A stretch of 64,000 nt of DNA from JAWKWH01 sp965204295 (GCA_965204295.1 OZ241973.1:1798001-1862000); one strand, 5' to 3'; positions 36,804 through 48,981 are shown, numbered from the stretch's first letter. Translations and numbers: made by a program. Notes: generated from the letters alone by a model not told the origin.

Positions 36804-37350
36804 AATGTTAGCGTGACGACGCTTCTGCTGCAAAGCCGAGGCGATTGAGGGAAACTGACGACCCCATCGGTAACAACTCCTGCCTGGCATTGAAACTCAT
36901 CGCAGAAAACCGAAGGGATGATATTGAGGACGAGCTACAAAGCGAGTCCTTCGAGAAGCTAACTCCCGAACAAATGCCGCCACGCTTGCTTACAAGCGCG
37001 AGTTTCTTGAGTCGCTATCCGCATACCTTCGAGAGCGTCATGGCGTATTCGAGATGGAGCAAGGATCACAAGCATATTCAGCCACGCACAGTTCATATTC
37101 CGGCATGGCGCGCGCTGACAATTCCCTACTGTTGGATGCTCAAAGAAAGCGGTTTCGAGATAGCCGCTGATCTGGACCTTGAAGCTCATTTTTTGCCTCA
37201 CCTGCCCGGTCGCCGCACTTTTCATCCCGCATGGCCTTGCCTATAAGGCGCATCCAGACTTGGACGATCGCGCGGGATGTCCGGCCGGTTTCGCCGACCG
37301 GATTTTTCACGCGCGCCTGACATTGAAATAACGCCGCGGAAGACACGCAC
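36804..37350 (+). other. No intact gene; traces of an unrecognised coding sequence
   Basis: Between the IS graveyard and carB there is no solid gene. A possible degenerate frame at 36890-37190 reads LKLIAENRRDDIEDELQSE, SFEKLTPEQ and, after a frame change at about 36975, NAATLAYKREFLESLSAYLRE, RHGVFEMEQGSQ. I do not recognise a family. The last about 120 bp before carB would hold its promoter. Confidence 0.35.
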
Positions 37351-40833
<3,483 letters not shown>

Positions 40834-40836
40834 GCG

Positions 40837-43800
40837 TCAATCGACCCCGAGCAGGCGGGCGACGAGGTCGTCGATCGTTTCCGCGATGCCGTCGGCGGCG
40901 AGCGCGTCGCGGACCATCCCGCGCGCACGCCGGAATTTGATGTCTTCGGGCAGTTCGACTGAGGCGGCGATCTTTTCCGCTTCCGCCCCGGCGGCGGAAA
41001 GATCCTGGTGGAGCGCATTGCCGTCCTCGAAGCGCGGAATCGGCAGGTTGAACATCACCTTGTCGAAATGGCGCGCGCCCCACTGGCCCCTGGATTGAAG
41101 ATGGGCGATCAGCGAACGGGTTTTCTCGCTGTTGATTATCGTACTGAGATATTGCGCTTCACCGCGTGCGGAAATCGCCGCCCAATACAGTTGGTGCTCG
41201 AATACGAAGCGACCATCCTCGACAATACACGCCGCAGGGATTGTACCGGACGCCGCATAGGTAATTCGCAAGGGTGCAGCAGGAAACTGCGCCGCGAGCT
41301 TGCCGTAGTAGTCAAGTTGCCCGGAGAGATCGATTTTAGTCCCTTCTGCCTTGTTCGCTTCCCAAATCTCTTCCGCCTGCCGCATCCAGTTGGCGAGGCC
41401 GTCATGGCCGCGATTGGCCGCCAGCGTCGATGACAACACTTCGCCGTTGCCGGTCACCGGAACAACCGCCTCGAAGGACCGGAACACGCGATAGGGAAGG
41501 ATCGATTCGCCGAGCAGGACCGGGCGCAGAAACCCGGATTCGATATTGCCCTCGATCGACGGTTGCGATTTCCACGGTTCCTTTTCCTGCGGCGAACGCC
41601 GCGAGACGATCGCCGGGCGGCTTGCGTCCGCGCCGAGCCGGCCGAGTTTTTTGCGCTCGACGAAGCAGAGGAAGCGAGGCACCAGGGTTGCGCCCTGACG
41701 GAACGCTCCACGATATGGCGAGCCCCCCGCGAATGTCGCCTCCGCCGGGTCGCCGGGATTGTCGTCTACCTTCAGACGGGCGTCCGCGATGTCCTCCGGC
41801 GCATCGCGATAGGGCAGAAGACCGGAATAGGCGCGGCGTCCGATCCGGTCATGCATTTGCTGGCCGACGCGGCGGCGCGTCGTGAAGACGACGCAGGACG
41901 GGACGGGGAACAGAGGCTGCACGCCGTCATCCATTGTCCAGGTCTCGTCGAAGCGCAGTCTTACGCTGTTGAAAATGCCGGAGCGGAATTTCCCGAACTG
42001 GCCGCGCGTCAGCGCCGCCAATGGCAGCACGAACGCCAGACGCCCGCCGGGCCTGAGATAAAGCGAGGCGGCGCGCACGGTGAACAGCGCGCAGAGATCG
42101 TTTTGCGTCGTCAGCCTGCCGCCGACATAGACTCTCTCGGCCCTGGCCAGTTCCTTAAAGCGGGTTTGCAGGTCGGCGCTCATATGGCGGTAGGCGACCC
42201 ATGGAGGATTGCCGACAACGACATTGGCCCACCCGTTGCGCGCCGACAGGAAAAGCGGGCGTGAAAGATTTCGTGCGACATAGGTCCAGATCGTGTCGCG
42301 CCCCTCCTTCTCCAGCCGGTCGAGCTTCAGATAGGTTTCTCCCAGCATCGTTACGCCGCGGGCCCACTCTTCCGTGCGGGGGTTTTCCCAACGGTCGTCC
42401 ATGTTCGTCAATGTGTCGAAGAATTTCCACGCCGCCGTGCGGATATTCGTTTCATATTGCTCGCGCGTCCAGCCTTCCCGCGCCGCCCTGCGCATCGCGT
42501 AAATCGCGAAATCGAACATTTCGGGATTTCGGCAGAACACTTCCGGAAAATCCAGATGCTCTCCGCCATGGCCATTGCGCTGGATGATGTCGGCATCGCC
42601 TCCGGGCGATGGAATTCGCACCCTGAGCTCCGTATCCGTCAGCATCCGGGTGATCGACAATTGCATCGCCTCGCCGAGATAGACGGGAATCGTGATGTCG
42701 CCTTTCCTGACCCCCAGCGCCGGAGCGAGCGCCAGCAGATAGGTCACGCGGGCGATGATGACGGCGACGGGATGAATGTCCATGCCGGTGACGAGCCTGG
42801 TCGCTTCGGCGGCGCGGTTGTCTTCCGGGTAGTCGATCTCCTCGGCTTCGGCGAGGAAGCTGCGTATCGCATGGAACAGGAACGCGCCGGAGCCGCAGGC
42901 CGGATCGAGGACCTTCTGTTGATCGGGACGGTCGACCGCCTTGTTCACGACCTTCGCGGCCAGCCAGTCCGGCGTGTAGTATTCGCCAAGGCCGTGGCGT
43001 TCGTCGCGATCGATCAGCGACTCATAGAGAATTTTCAATACGTCCGTTTCGACCTCGCGGAGGCGAAATCTGCGGACATGGGCCATGATGCGGCGCACCA
43101 GTTTCTCGCCGTCCGGGGTTGCGACAACCCAATCGAAGAAATCGCTCTCCACCGCGCCGCGAATGTTGGCCTGTTCGAAGGCGCTGCCCGACAGCATTCG
43201 CGCCGGATCGTCGTCGGCCAGATCGAGAACCGCCAGGGCGATCGATTTGGCGACGACAACGAGATAGGTGTGCTGAATCCACAGGAGGTCGTTGTCGATT
43301 TCGCGGCCATAGACCAGTTTCAGCATCGACGCCCAGAGCTGCTTCTTCAGCGCGGCGGCCGGCTGGTCGCTGGAGGCGTTCCAAATGGCGAGCAGTTCTT
43401 GCGAGGCGCGGCGAAAGGCGACCGAATCACCGCCAAGCTCGAACCGGATCGTCAGGGCCTCGGGCGGCAGGCTGGACTTGAGCGCCAGCGCTCCGTCGAG
43501 CCAGGCGAGAAACGGTTCTGCTTTATCGGGGTCGAGTTCGGTTTCCTTGAGCTTTTCCAGCGCGCCGTCGCGAAGCTCGAAAACGGCCCATCTCAGACCG
43601 TCGCTGGCGATGCCCACAAAGCGTTCGCCTTCGTCCCGCTCGCGGTCGGCGAGGTAATCCGGCAGGCGCCGTTCGACATCGCTCCATTCGCGTTCGAGAT
43701 TGGACTTCGCTTCAAAGACCGTGCGTCCGATAAGAGCATCAATGCGACCCCGCACTTCGGGCACCCTTCGCTCGAAATCCATTGACCGGATATCGGCGCC

Positions 43801-43905
43801 GAATTCCTCCGTCAGAAGCGCGCGAAAATCAGCCTTCACCTCATCGTGGCCCGGACGAGACGCCAAATGCTGCAAAATTTCCCTTGTGCGCGGATTGGCG
43901 GTCAC
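40837..43905 (-). CDS. Single-chain restriction-modification protein (nuclease plus N6-adenine methyltransferase, type IIG-like)
   Basis: 1022 aa. N-terminus has a putative PD-(D/E)XK nuclease motif: D56 in RGRIDALIG and E65-A-K67 in RTVFEAKSNL, the E-x-K pair. Helical region to about 300 is followed by the methyltransferase: GEYYTPDWLAAKVV (307-320), motif I VLDPACGSGAFLFHAI (333-348), GMDIHPVAVIIARVTYLLAL (375-395), and the catalytic NPPW motif VVVGNPPWVAYRHM (563-576). The C-terminal part (about 700-1000) resembles a target-recognition/coupling domain with IEGNIESGFLRPVLLGESIL. Such proteins cut and modify DNA in one chain. It is convergent with carB (3-bp gap) and lies about 350 bp from tRNA-Val. 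Specificity cannot be read from sequence. Confidence 0.82.
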   Translation of the reverse strand: MTANPRTREILQHLASRPGHDEVKADFRALLTEEFGADIRSMDFERRVPEVRGRIDALIGRTVFEAKSNLEREWSDVERRLPDYLADRERDEGERFVGIASDGLRWAVFELRDGALEKLKETELDPDKAEPFLAWLDGALALKSSLPPEALTIRFELGGDSVAFRRASQELLAIWNASSDQPAAALKKQLWASMLKLVYGREIDNDLLWIQHTYLVVVAKSIALAVLDLADDDPARMLSGSAFEQANIRGAVESDFFDWVVATPDGEKLVRRIMAHVRRFRLREVETDVLKILYESLIDRDERHGLGEYYTPDWLAAKVVNKAVDRPDQQKVLDPACGSGAFLFHAIRSFLAEAEEIDYPEDNRAAEATRLVTGMDIHPVAVIIARVTYLLALAPALGVRKGDITIPVYLGEAMQLSITRMLTDTELRVRIPSPGGDADIIQRNGHGGEHLDFPEVFCRNPEMFDFAIYAMRRAAREGWTREQYETNIRTAAWKFFDTLTNMDDRWENPRTEEWARGVTMLGETYLKLDRLEKEGRDTIWTYVARNLSRPLFLSARNGWANVVVGNPPWVAYRHMSADLQTRFKELARAERVYVGGRLTTQNDLCALFTVRAASLYLRPGGRLAFVLPLAALTRGQFGKFRSGIFNSVRLRFDETWTMDDGVQPLFPVPSCVVFTTRRRVGQQMHDRIGRRAYSGLLPYRDAPEDIADARLKVDDNPGDPAEATFAGGSPYRGAFRQGATLVPRFLCFVERKKLGRLGADASRPAIVSRRSPQEKEPWKSQPSIEGNIESGFLRPVLLGESILPYRVFRSFEAVVPVTGNGEVLSSTLAANRGHDGLANWMRQAEEIWEANKAEGTKIDLSGQLDYYGKLAAQFPAAPLRITYAASGTIPAACIVEDGRFVFEHQLYWAAISARGEAQYLSTIINSEKTRSLIAHLQSRGQWGARHFDKVMFNLPIPRFEDGNALHQDLSAAGAEAEKIAASVELPEDIKFRRARGMVRDALAADGIAETIDDLVARLLGVD

Positions 43906-44258
43906 GACCTTCCTCCGACCGAACTGATATCAGGATCGTCCGATAGTGAAAGCCCGGGATATTCAAAATCCTGCAAACGCGCCGATTATCCCGGATAATT
44001 CGCTCATAAACGACCTCGCGCGCTCCGCAATTCCGGTCTTATCGGCGGTTTTTTGACGGTTCGGCCACATCTGCCGCCTGCTGGACCGCTCCGGATCCAT
44101 GGCGGGCGGCGCACGGGATATTCAAGCCAGCGTTTTCGCATGATTCCGCGCCTTCGACAATGGACTTTCCGGGGTCCGGAGTGTGACCGCGACCGGATTG
44201 TCAGACTTTCGAAAGGCGCATCCGATTCCGGAAGAACAATGAAATCAGACGATTGGAA
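43906..44258. other. Spacer between the R-M gene and tRNA-Val
   Basis: No supported gene in 353 bp. An ORF at 44053-44280 lacks any family character and overlaps the tRNA. The likely promoter of the R-M gene lies at its left end, but I see no clear -35/-10 pair. Confidence 0.5.
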
Positions 44259-44333
44259 TGGTGGGCGTGACTGGGATTGAACCAGTGACCCCTACGATGT
44301 CAACGTAGTGCTCTCCCGCTGAGCTACACGCCC
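44259..44333 (-). tRNA. tRNA-Val (GAC)
   Basis: Minus strand 5'-GGGCGTG...CACGCCC-A with the encoded CCA end (75 nt). The acceptor stem is 7 bp (GGGCGTG with CACGCCC), the D-arm TAGCTCAGCGGGAGAGC, anticodon stem CTACG / CGTAG around the 7-nt loop TTGACAT giving anticodon GAC (valine), and the T-arm is GTCACTGGTTCAATCCCAG. cpdR is 77 bp further, transcribed in the same orientation. Confidence 0.97.
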
Positions 44334-44410
44334 ATTCGCGCCGCGCATAGACCACAGATTTTGCGCTCACGCAACAGTTTCAGCGCCCGCTGTGTCGCCC
44401 GGCGCTGCGG

Positions 44411-44773
44411 TCAGGCCGCCTGAAGCATTTTCTCGACCTCGTTGACGAGGTCGCGCAGATGAAACGGCTTCGAGAGAATTTTCGCGTCCCGGGGAGCCTT
44501 GGAATCGGGATTGAGCGCGACCGCCGCAAACCCGGTGATGAACATAACCTTCAGGTCGGGATCGATATCCGTCGCCCGGCGCGCCAGTTCGATGCCGTCC
44601 AATTCAGGCATGACGATATCCGTCAGCAGCAGGTTGAAAGGCTCCTCGCGCAGGCGTTCATAGGCGCTGGCGCCGTTGTCGAAATCCGTTACGTCGTAGC
44701 CGGCTCGCTCCAAGGCCTTGACCAGGAAACGGCGCATATCCTCATCGTCTTCGGCGAGCAGAATTCTCGGCAC
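44411..44773 (-). CDS. cpdR: CpdR-like single-domain response regulator
   Basis: 120 aa stand-alone receiver domain. Aspartate pair in LLAEDDEDMRRFLV, phospho-acceptor Asp in LLLTDIVMPELDGIELA, the conserved Thr/Lys positions in FITGFAAVAL and ILSKPFHLRDLVNEVEKML. The sequence matches alphaproteobacterial CpdR very closely, where the unphosphorylated protein helps deliver substrates to ClpXP and phosphorylation by the CckA-ChpT path blocks this. No output domain is present. Translation starts at the ATG at 44773. Confidence 0.93.
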   Translation of the reverse strand: MPRILLAEDDEDMRRFLVKALERAGYDVTDFDNGASAYERLREEPFNLLLTDIVMPELDGIELARRATDIDPDLKVMFITGFAAVALNPDSKAPRDAKILSKPFHLRDLVNEVEKMLQAA

Positions 44774-44973
44774 GGATATCTATCCTTTCCGGTGGTGCTG
44801 ACGGCATCGCCGGCGATGACCCCGGTCAATCCGGGGCGCGTTCCAACCATCACTATGGAGGTTCGACGGTAAATATCAAGTGAATGCGCCCAAACGCTGG
44901 ACATGTTCAGGCCGCGGTGGCAGGTTCGTCGTATCGGAAAAACCGCGATTCAACGGACTGGCGGGGCTGGTGC

Positions 44974-45864
44974 ATGAAGGAACCGGGTGAATTTGGCGAC
45001 GCCCCGCCGTTTCATGTCAGCATGCCTGCACATCAGACGCTTCCGTTTGTATTCGATTCGCCTCACAGCGGGCGCTACTATCCGGTCGAGTTTCTCCGCC
45101 AATCGAGGCTGGACAGGTTGTCCATCCGGAAATCCGAGGATGCCTATGTGGACGAATTGTTCGCAAGCGCGGCAAAACTCGGCGCACCCCTGCTCAGCGC
45201 GAATTTTCCGAGGGCGTGGCTTGATGTAAATCGCGAGCCATGGGAACTGGACCCACGCATGTTCTCCGATCCGGTGCCTCCCTTCGCCAACACCCGGTCG
45301 GCCAGGGTGGTCGGCGGTCTGGGCACGGTGCCGCGCCTGGTTGGAGAAGGCCTGGACATCTACCGGTCGCGCCTGCCGCTTTCCGAGGCGCTTTCGCGCA
45401 TTGAGTATGCGTACAAGCCGTTTCACGAATGCCTGCGGCGCCTGCTGGCGCGCACGCACGGGCGTTTCGGTTTCGCCATTCTGGTCGATTGCCATTCAAT
45501 GCCGGCCAACATTCGTGAGTCGGACAACGAAACGCGCGCGGATTTCATCGTCGGCGACCGGTTCGGCGCGTCCGCGTCGCGAAAACTGACCATGCGCGCA
45601 ATCGACGTGTTGTCCGCGATGGGTTACACGGTATCGCACAACAAACCCTATGCCGGCGGTTTCATAACCGAGCGCTATGGACGGCCGGAACACGGATTTC
45701 ATGCGGTTCAACTCGAGGTCAATCGCGGTATTTACATGAACGAGCGGACTTTTGAAAAGCGGCCGGGATTCTCAAGCCTTTGCGACGATCTGCGCGCGTT
45801 TTGCGCCGAACTTACCCGGGTGACGCTCAACGATCCGGGCGACGTTCCGCTGGCGGCCGAATGA
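44974..45864 (+). CDS. N-formylglutamate amidohydrolase family protein
   Basis: About 296 aa from the ATG of MKEPGEFGDAPPFHVS, preceded by GGCGGGGCTGG; a longer in-frame start at 44884 is not family-like. Motifs: FVFDSPHSGRYYP, DVNREPWELDPRMF, ILVDCHSMPAN with the metal-ligand His, PYAGGFITERYG, and FHAVQLEVNRGIYMNE. The family hydrolyses N-formylglutamate or related amides (HutG-type). No hut genes are nearby; the product could act on another N-acyl amino acid. HisN follows 86 bp downstream, same strand. Confidence 0.88.
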   Translation: MKEPGEFGDAPPFHVSMPAHQTLPFVFDSPHSGRYYPVEFLRQSRLDRLSIRKSEDAYVDELFASAAKLGAPLLSANFPRAWLDVNREPWELDPRMFSDPVPPFANTRSARVVGGLGTVPRLVGEGLDIYRSRLPLSEALSRIEYAYKPFHECLRRLLARTHGRFGFAILVDCHSMPANIRESDNETRADFIVGDRFGASASRKLTMRAIDVLSAMGYTVSHNKPYAGGFITERYGRPEHGFHAVQLEVNRGIYMNERTFEKRPGFSSLCDDLRAFCAELTRVTLNDPGDVPLAAE

Positions 45865-45950
45865 CCGACGACGATACATTCCGCGACGCGGCCGCGATCG
45901 GGTGAAGTCCGCGCGGCGGCGCGCCCTCACGGATCGGGAGATCGTGCCGA

Positions 45951-46727
45951 ATGCCAACCGATTTTGAGTTTCTGCGGAAACTGGCCGACGCCGCGGCGGC
46001 GCAGACATTGCCGCGCTTCAGATCGAAGGGCGTCGTCGTCAACAAGCAGCGGGGCGGGTTCGACCCCGTGACCGAGGCCGACCGCGAGGCCGAGCGCGCC
46101 ATACGGACGCTCATCAACAGGACGCATCCCGGACACGGTATTCTTGGCGAGGAATTCGGAGCCGAGAATACCGGCGGCCGCCACGTCTGGGTGGTGGATC
46201 CGATCGACGGAACGCGCGCGTTTATCTCGGGCCTGCCGGTGTGGGGAACGCTTGTCGGACTGCTGGAGGACGGCGAGGCGGTCGCCGGCATGATGGCGCA
46301 ACCGTTCACCGGCGAAATCTACCTCGCGGCGCAAGGCAAGGGCATCCATGAATGGCCGGACGGACGGCGCGACCTGGCGACAAGCGCGACGGAATCCCTT
46401 GACGACGCGATCCTCTTCACCACATCGCCCAGGCTTTTCGAAGGCGCGGAACTCGAAGCCTATGAAAGGCTGGAGTCGGCCGTCAAACTGGCCCGGTATG
46501 GCTGCGACTGCTATGCGTTCGCCTTGCTCGCCGCCGGTCACATCGATGTCGTGGTCGAGCCCGGACTATTGCAGCCCTACGATATTGTCGGCCTCATTCC
46601 GCTGATCGAGGCGGCGGGCGGCGTCGTGACGCGATGGGATGGCGGACCGGCCGAAACCGGCGGCAACGCGATCGCCGCGGCCACTCCGAAACTGCACGAA
46701 GCGGCGATTGCCGAACTGAACCGGTAG
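45951..46727 (+). CDS. hisN: Histidinol-phosphatase (inositol monophosphatase family)
   Basis: 258 aa. FIG-superfamily motifs: EADREAERAIRTLI, GHGILGEEFG (metal ligand GEE), WVVDPIDGTRAFISGLPVWG (DPIDGT), and GLLQPYDIVGLIPLIEAAGG with the third Asp. The overall pattern, with the FRSKG..VNK start and the YGCDCYAF segment, is that of HisN-type enzymes, which dephosphorylate histidinol phosphate in Actinobacteria and alphaproteobacteria; a generic inositol-monophosphatase activity is possible. Start ATG 45951. The next gene is convergent with a 9-bp gap. Confidence 0.85.
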   Translation: MPTDFEFLRKLADAAAAQTLPRFRSKGVVVNKQRGGFDPVTEADREAERAIRTLINRTHPGHGILGEEFGAENTGGRHVWVVDPIDGTRAFISGLPVWGTLVGLLEDGEAVAGMMAQPFTGEIYLAAQGKGIHEWPDGRRDLATSATESLDDAILFTTSPRLFEGAELEAYERLESAVKLARYGCDCYAFALLAAGHIDVVVEPGLLQPYDIVGLIPLIEAAGGVVTRWDGGPAETGGNAIAAATPKLHEAAIAELNR

Positions 46728-46736
46728 GCCGGTCGC

Positions 46737-47687
46737 TCAGGTTTCGCCTCCCGGAACGAATGCGTCGAAAGCGGCGAAGAACCGTTCGCGGTAGCGGTCC
46801 GCCTCCTGAAGAATTTCGTGCCGCGCTCCGTCGATCGTGACCAGCCTGCCGGAGCGCAAGCGCCGCGAATATCGTTCGATCGCACGGTTGGACACGACCC
46901 GGTCGGCGCCGGCGGCGGCGATCAGAACAGGCACGCGCATCGCCGCCATGAAATCGGCGTCACCGACCTCCGCCGAGGCGCGGCAGAACGCATTGACCCA
47001 TGCAACTGTCGGTCCGCCCAGACCCAGATGCGGCGCCGCCTTGAACAGCCGGGCATTGCGCATGTAGCGTTTTTCATCGGTTGTCAGCCTGTTTTCCGGA
47101 AACGCCCCGATCTCGCGCGCGCGCCGGCCCCCCGCCATGTACAATCGGCCCAGACCGGCATTGGTCATCAATCCGGTCACGATCGTGAGCGCGTTCATGG
47201 AAAAGCGCGTGCCGTGCAGTTCCAGCAACGGCGCGATCAACACCATCCGATCCACGCGATTGACCGGATGCGGCGACGCCAGCAGCGCAACCAGCGAACC
47301 CATGGAGTGCGCGAGGATGTAGTATGGGCCGGGGCAGTCGGGCAAGGCGATTTCCTCAAAAAACCTATCAAGATCATCAACATATTCGTGGAAACTATCG
47401 ACATGACCCTTGGCCGGATTGCCGATCTGCCGGTCCGATCCGCCCTGCCCGCGCCAGTCGAACGTCGCGACGCAAAACCCTCTTCGGGACAGGTCCCCGG
47501 CGGTTTCGAAATATTTTTCGATACACTCGTTGCGCCCGTGCAGAGCGATGACAGTGCCTTTTCGCGGCGAACCCGCATCGCGAAACAGGGCATACCGGAG
47601 CCTGCATCCGTCGCGGCCCTTGAAATGGCCGGCATGGACGCCGTCCGGCGCCGGATTGTCTTCGGTCTCGATCAGGAGTTTATCCAT
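46737..47687 (-). CDS. Alpha/beta hydrolase, lysophospholipase/monoglyceride lipase-like (PldB-type)
   Basis: 316 aa from the ATG of MDKLLIETEDNPAPDG; an in-frame extension to 47930 overlaps the hsp20 promoter and is rejected. Serine hydrolase: HGRNECIEKYFETAGDLSRR, DWRGQGGSDRQ, nucleophile elbow YILAHSMGSLVALL (Ser in HSMGS), catalytic Asp likely in AAAGADRVVSN, His in DGARHEIL. Family members are monoacylglycerol lipases or lysophospholipases; substrate unknown. Confidence 0.85.
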   Translation of the reverse strand: MDKLLIETEDNPAPDGVHAGHFKGRDGCRLRYALFRDAGSPRKGTVIALHGRNECIEKYFETAGDLSRRGFCVATFDWRGQGGSDRQIGNPAKGHVDSFHEYVDDLDRFFEEIALPDCPGPYYILAHSMGSLVALLASPHPVNRVDRMVLIAPLLELHGTRFSMNALTIVTGLMTNAGLGRLYMAGGRRAREIGAFPENRLTTDEKRYMRNARLFKAAPHLGLGGPTVAWVNAFCRASAEVGDADFMAAMRVPVLIAAAGADRVVSNRAIERYSRRLRSGRLVTIDGARHEILQEADRYRERFFAAFDAFVPGGET

Positions 47688-47793
47688 TGCCGCTCCGGGC
47701 CGGTTCCGTTGGGGGCATCGACCGGTGATAAGCGGGAACACATCGAATGCAAGAGCATTTGCGCGCCGGCGGTCATCCGGAAAGCGGTCGGGC

Positions 47794-47822
47794 CTCTTGA
47801 ACTCGATCGCCGCAATTCCCAG
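47794..47822 (+). promoter_or_regulatory. Putative RpoH (sigma-32) heat-shock promoter of hsp20
   Basis: CTTG at 47794-47797 and CCCAGAT at 47816-47822 are separated by 18 bp and resemble alphaproteobacterial RpoH boxes (CTTG then CYTATNT-like). A start near 47829 would give a leader of about 100 nt, the usual length of a ROSE-type RNA thermometer. Inference only; no direct evidence. Confidence 0.4.
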
Positions 47823-47828
47823 ATAGCT

Positions 47829-47931
47829 TTTTGCGGTTGCCTGAAAGGGACCGCGCCGGTCGCCGGGGGTCCGTCCGTGGAGCCGTGCGCCGGCCAACGC
47901 AAACCCATGTTGCTCAACAGGAGAACACAAA
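47829..47931 (+). ncRNA. ROSE-like RNA thermometer leader of hsp20
   Basis: The last 25 nt before the ATG can fold as GTT-G-CTC, loop AACAG, GAG-AAC (47909-47926), with the bulged G at 47912. The Shine-Dalgarno AGGAG (47919-47923) is paired within this hairpin. Conserved G-bulge pairing of a TTGCTC-type strand with the Shine-Dalgarno is the signature of ROSE elements in alphaproteobacterial small heat-shock genes, so translation is expected to rise with temperature. A partial long-range pairing GCGGTTGCC with GGCCAACGC in the leader is also visible. Confidence 0.7.
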
Positions 47932-48399
47932 ATGCGTCATATCGATTTTTCACCGTTCTATCGTTCGACCGTCGGCTTCGATCGTCTGTTTTCGATGCTC
48001 GACTCGATGGGTCAGCCGGAAAGCGCACAGACTTATCCGCCCTACAACATTGAGCGCACCGGCGATGACGCCTATCGCATCACAATGGCCGTCGCCGGAT
48101 TCGGCGAGGATGAGTTGGAACTCGAAGCCCACAGAAACGTCCTGACGGTCAAGGGCGAAAAAGCCGAGCAGAACGACGGCGAGGGCGCTGAATTGCTCTA
48201 TCGCGGCATTGCCGGCCGCACGTTCGAGCGCCGGTTCCAGCTTGCCGATCATGTCGAGGTCAATGGCGCCGGGTTGAAAAACGGCCTGCTTCACATCGAC
48301 CTCGTTCGCGAGGTGCCCGAGGAATTGAAGCCGCGCCGCATTTCGATCGCCGCGTCGAAGGCCAAAAAGGGCAAGCAGATCGAGGCCAAGGCCGCCTGA
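47932..48399 (+). CDS. Small heat-shock protein Hsp20 (IbpA-like)
   Basis: 155 aa cytoplasmic chaperone that holds unfolded proteins. N-terminal MRHIDFSPFYRSTVGFDRLF is followed by the alpha-crystallin domain: YPPYNIERTGDDAYRITMAV, AGFGEDELELEAHRNVLTV, GIAGRTFERRFQLADHVEVN and a hydrophobic-rich C-terminal GAGLKNGLLHIDLVREVPEE, followed by the I-x-I-type tail RRISIAA. Regulated by the RpoH-like promoter and ROSE leader just upstream. Confidence 0.94.
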   Translation: MRHIDFSPFYRSTVGFDRLFSMLDSMGQPESAQTYPPYNIERTGDDAYRITMAVAGFGEDELELEAHRNVLTVKGEKAEQNDGEGAELLYRGIAGRTFERRFQLADHVEVNGAGLKNGLLHIDLVREVPEELKPRRISIAASKAKKGKQIEAKAA

Positions 48400-48424
48400 T
48401 CCGCCCTTTGTCGGCACAGTTTTG

Positions 48425-48452
48425 GAGCGGCGCCCGCAGTCGGGCGCCGCTC
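48425..48452. terminator. Perfect 12-bp GC-rich hairpin between convergent genes
   Basis: GAGCGGCGCCCG, loop CAGT, CGGGCGCCGCTC, 26 bp after the hsp20 stop and 10 bp from the GNAT stop codon. There is no T-run on either strand, so it may act as a bidirectional barrier rather than a classical intrinsic terminator. Confidence 0.55.
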
Positions 48453-48461
48453 CCGGCCCGG

Positions 48462-48956
48462 TTACTCTCCCGGCCCGGCGAACGCGTCCGCATAGATGGC
48501 CCGGCCCGATGAAGCCGGCAAATCCGGCCCGCCGAGCGGCAGGACCATGAAATACTCGCCCGCATAGGGTGACATAAATCCTCTCGCCAATTGCGCGGAA
48601 AAGCCGAACCGGTCGTAGTAGCCGGGCTCTCCGAGCACGAATACGGCTTCCCATCCCCGCTTTTCGGCAAGTTCGACGCCTTTTCCGATCAGGGCCGCGC
48701 CCACCCCCCGGCGCCGATGCTCCGGCAACACGGCGACCGGTCCGAGCCCGAGCGCTCAGAATGGCGCGGACATCCGAGAAAACAGGGCATGGCCGACCGG
48801 TACGCCGTCGATGGCCGCGGCGACCAGTGACAGCACGGCATCATTGTCGAATCGCAGCCGATCGACCAGATCGGCTTCTCCGCCTTCCGGAAAAGAGGCC
48901 AGATGAATGTCTCGTATGGCCCGGATATCGCCCGGAGCTTCTTCCCCGATCAACAT
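48462..48956 (-). pseudogene. GNAT N-acetyltransferase with an in-frame TGA
   Basis: From the ATG at 48956 the minus strand reads MLIGEEAPGDIRAIRDIHLA, RLRFDNDAVLSLVAAAIDGV, PVGHALFSRMSAPF and then a TGA at 48756-48758, followed in the same frame by ALGLGPVAVLPEHRRRGVGA, ALIGKGVELAEKRG, VFVLGEPGYYDRFGFSAQLA. The acetyl-CoA site Q/RxxGxG/A is RRRGVGA. The stop is where relatives have an arginine (CGA), so a C-to-T type nonsense change is likely. Substrate unknown. Confidence 0.78.
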
Positions 48957-48981
48957 CCGCGCCCACCCTTGACGGCAGGGG

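Noticed and set aside
42457..43785. 442-aa ORF antisense to the restriction-methyltransferase
   Set aside because: Shadow of a gene with PD-(D/E)XK, motif I and NPPW motifs.
46818..48053. 411-aa ORF on the plus strand over the hydrolase and hsp20 start
   Set aside because: Would cover an alpha/beta hydrolase with catalytic motif on the other strand and the regulatory region of hsp20.
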